Translations under genes and position numbers: made by a program
In this document: piece by piece, positions 63,636 to 64,000 of the stretch
Layout: each line of letters begins with the position of its first letter
How positions within the stretch are numbered: position 1 is the stretch's first letter
Notes under the pieces: generated by a model
What the model saw: the letters and a program-made list of their open reading frames with translations, nothing else
Told to the model about the DNA's origin: nothing
Databases searched by the model: none
Source of the DNA: Pseudomonas sp. MMS21 TM103
GTDB lineage: Bacteria; Pseudomonadota; Gammaproteobacteria; Pseudomonadales; Pseudomonadaceae
Assembly: GCF_022132145.1 (NCBI RefSeq)
Contig: NZ_JAJISP010000003.1
Span: forward strand, 372,001-436,000
Reading direction: 5' to 3'
Length of the DNA stretch: 64,000 nt

Positions 63636-63920
63636 TTAAGCGGCAAAGCCACCATCGATGGTCAGACTGGCAGCGATGGCATAAACCGCTTATGGTCCGG
63701 CCAAGTAGGTGACGAATGCAGCGAGTTCTTAGGCGCGAGCGTAACAACCAACCGCCATCAACCCCATACGGCTCTCGGCGAACTCGCTGTTTGCAGGATT
63801 CATGTCGGTGGTCATCGGTCCAGGCTGCATATTGTTCACGGTGAGCCCGCGCACGGCCCACACGCACCTGCGTGCAGTGGCGAAACAGGTCTGGCACTGT
63901 GACCACCGCCGTTTGTCCAC
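63636..63920 (-). pseudogene. Remnant of a short-chain dehydrogenase gene
   Basis: Read on the minus strand, RGLTVNNMQPGPMTTDMNP and the following NSEFAESRMGLMAVGCYARA form the C-terminal part of an SDR. The frame is then broken by two in-frame TAA codons (about 63729-63731 and 63687-63689). After them the end is still recognisable: FVTYLAGP, then ASLTIDGGFAA and the normal stop at 63636. The upstream portion is scrambled relative to the family and reaches the window edge. Confidence 0.75.
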
Positions 63921-64000
63921 ACAGGACGATCCAGTGCTCTGCCCCTTGGAACTTCGAGCAGGCCCGGCACTTACCCACGCAACAGCGTCGATAATGCCTT

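Overview
The window is a stretch of a Pseudomonas chromosome (high GC, tightly packed operons). The strongest evidence is gene content and order: a canonical alginate operon, the glycine-cleavage/serine operon (gcvH-gcvP-glyA-sdaA-gcvT), the leucine dehydrogenase/2-oxoacid dehydrogenase block, a class II PHA synthase of the PhaC2 type, PhaG, PlpD and YebG. I cannot fix the species. An AgcS-type symporter inside the glycine operon and phaC2 placed next to phaG suggest it is not P. aeruginosa.

Layout. 1-14388: alginate operon on the + strand, from the 3' end of alg8 through alg44, algK, algE, algG, algX, algL, algI, algJ, algF and algA, closed by a strong hairpin. 14478-24315: small unlinked genes (membrane protein, SDR, cupin, GAF-GAF-GGDEF-EAL protein, EamA exporter, glycine-zipper lipoprotein, hemerythrin, class V aminotransferase, AraC regulator). 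24515-27151: SNF2/SWIM helicase. 27375-32983: an unusual island with two paralogous DUF4105 genes flanking a PlpD-type patatin autotransporter and a broken AI-2E-family permease. 33117-39022: psiE-like, YbaK-domain, yebG (SOS), phaC2, phaG, DUF1326. 39176-43480: ldh plus E1alpha/E1beta/E2 of a 2-oxoacid dehydrogenase. 43660-52012: SirB1-like protein, MalT/LuxR-type regulator, DUF1329/DUF1302 pair, FAD oxidoreductase. 52141-61478: glycine operon behind a textbook sigma-54 promoter. 61487-64000: M14 carboxypeptidase, Sel1 lipoprotein, and an SDR remnant at the edge.

How genes work together. AlgA makes GDP-mannose; Alg8/Alg44 polymerise mannuronate under c-di-GMP control; AlgK, AlgE, AlgG, AlgX and AlgL form the periplasmic and outer-membrane export, epimerase and lyase machine; AlgI, AlgJ, AlgF and AlgX acetylate the polymer. 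The glycine operon imports glycine (symporter), cleaves it (GcvP/H/T), makes serine (GlyA) and deaminates serine to pyruvate (SdaA). PhaG and PhaC2 could route fatty-acid-synthesis intermediates into medium-chain polyhydroxyalkanoate. Leucine dehydrogenase next to a 2-oxoacid dehydrogenase suggests branched-chain amino-acid use.

I found no mobile element, CRISPR array, tRNA or rRNA that I can support. No wholly new system is evident. The best candidates for novelty are the DUF4105/patatin island, the GTAT-N8-ATAC operators upstream of the sigma-54 promoter of gcvH, and the direct repeats upstream of the DUF1302 gene.
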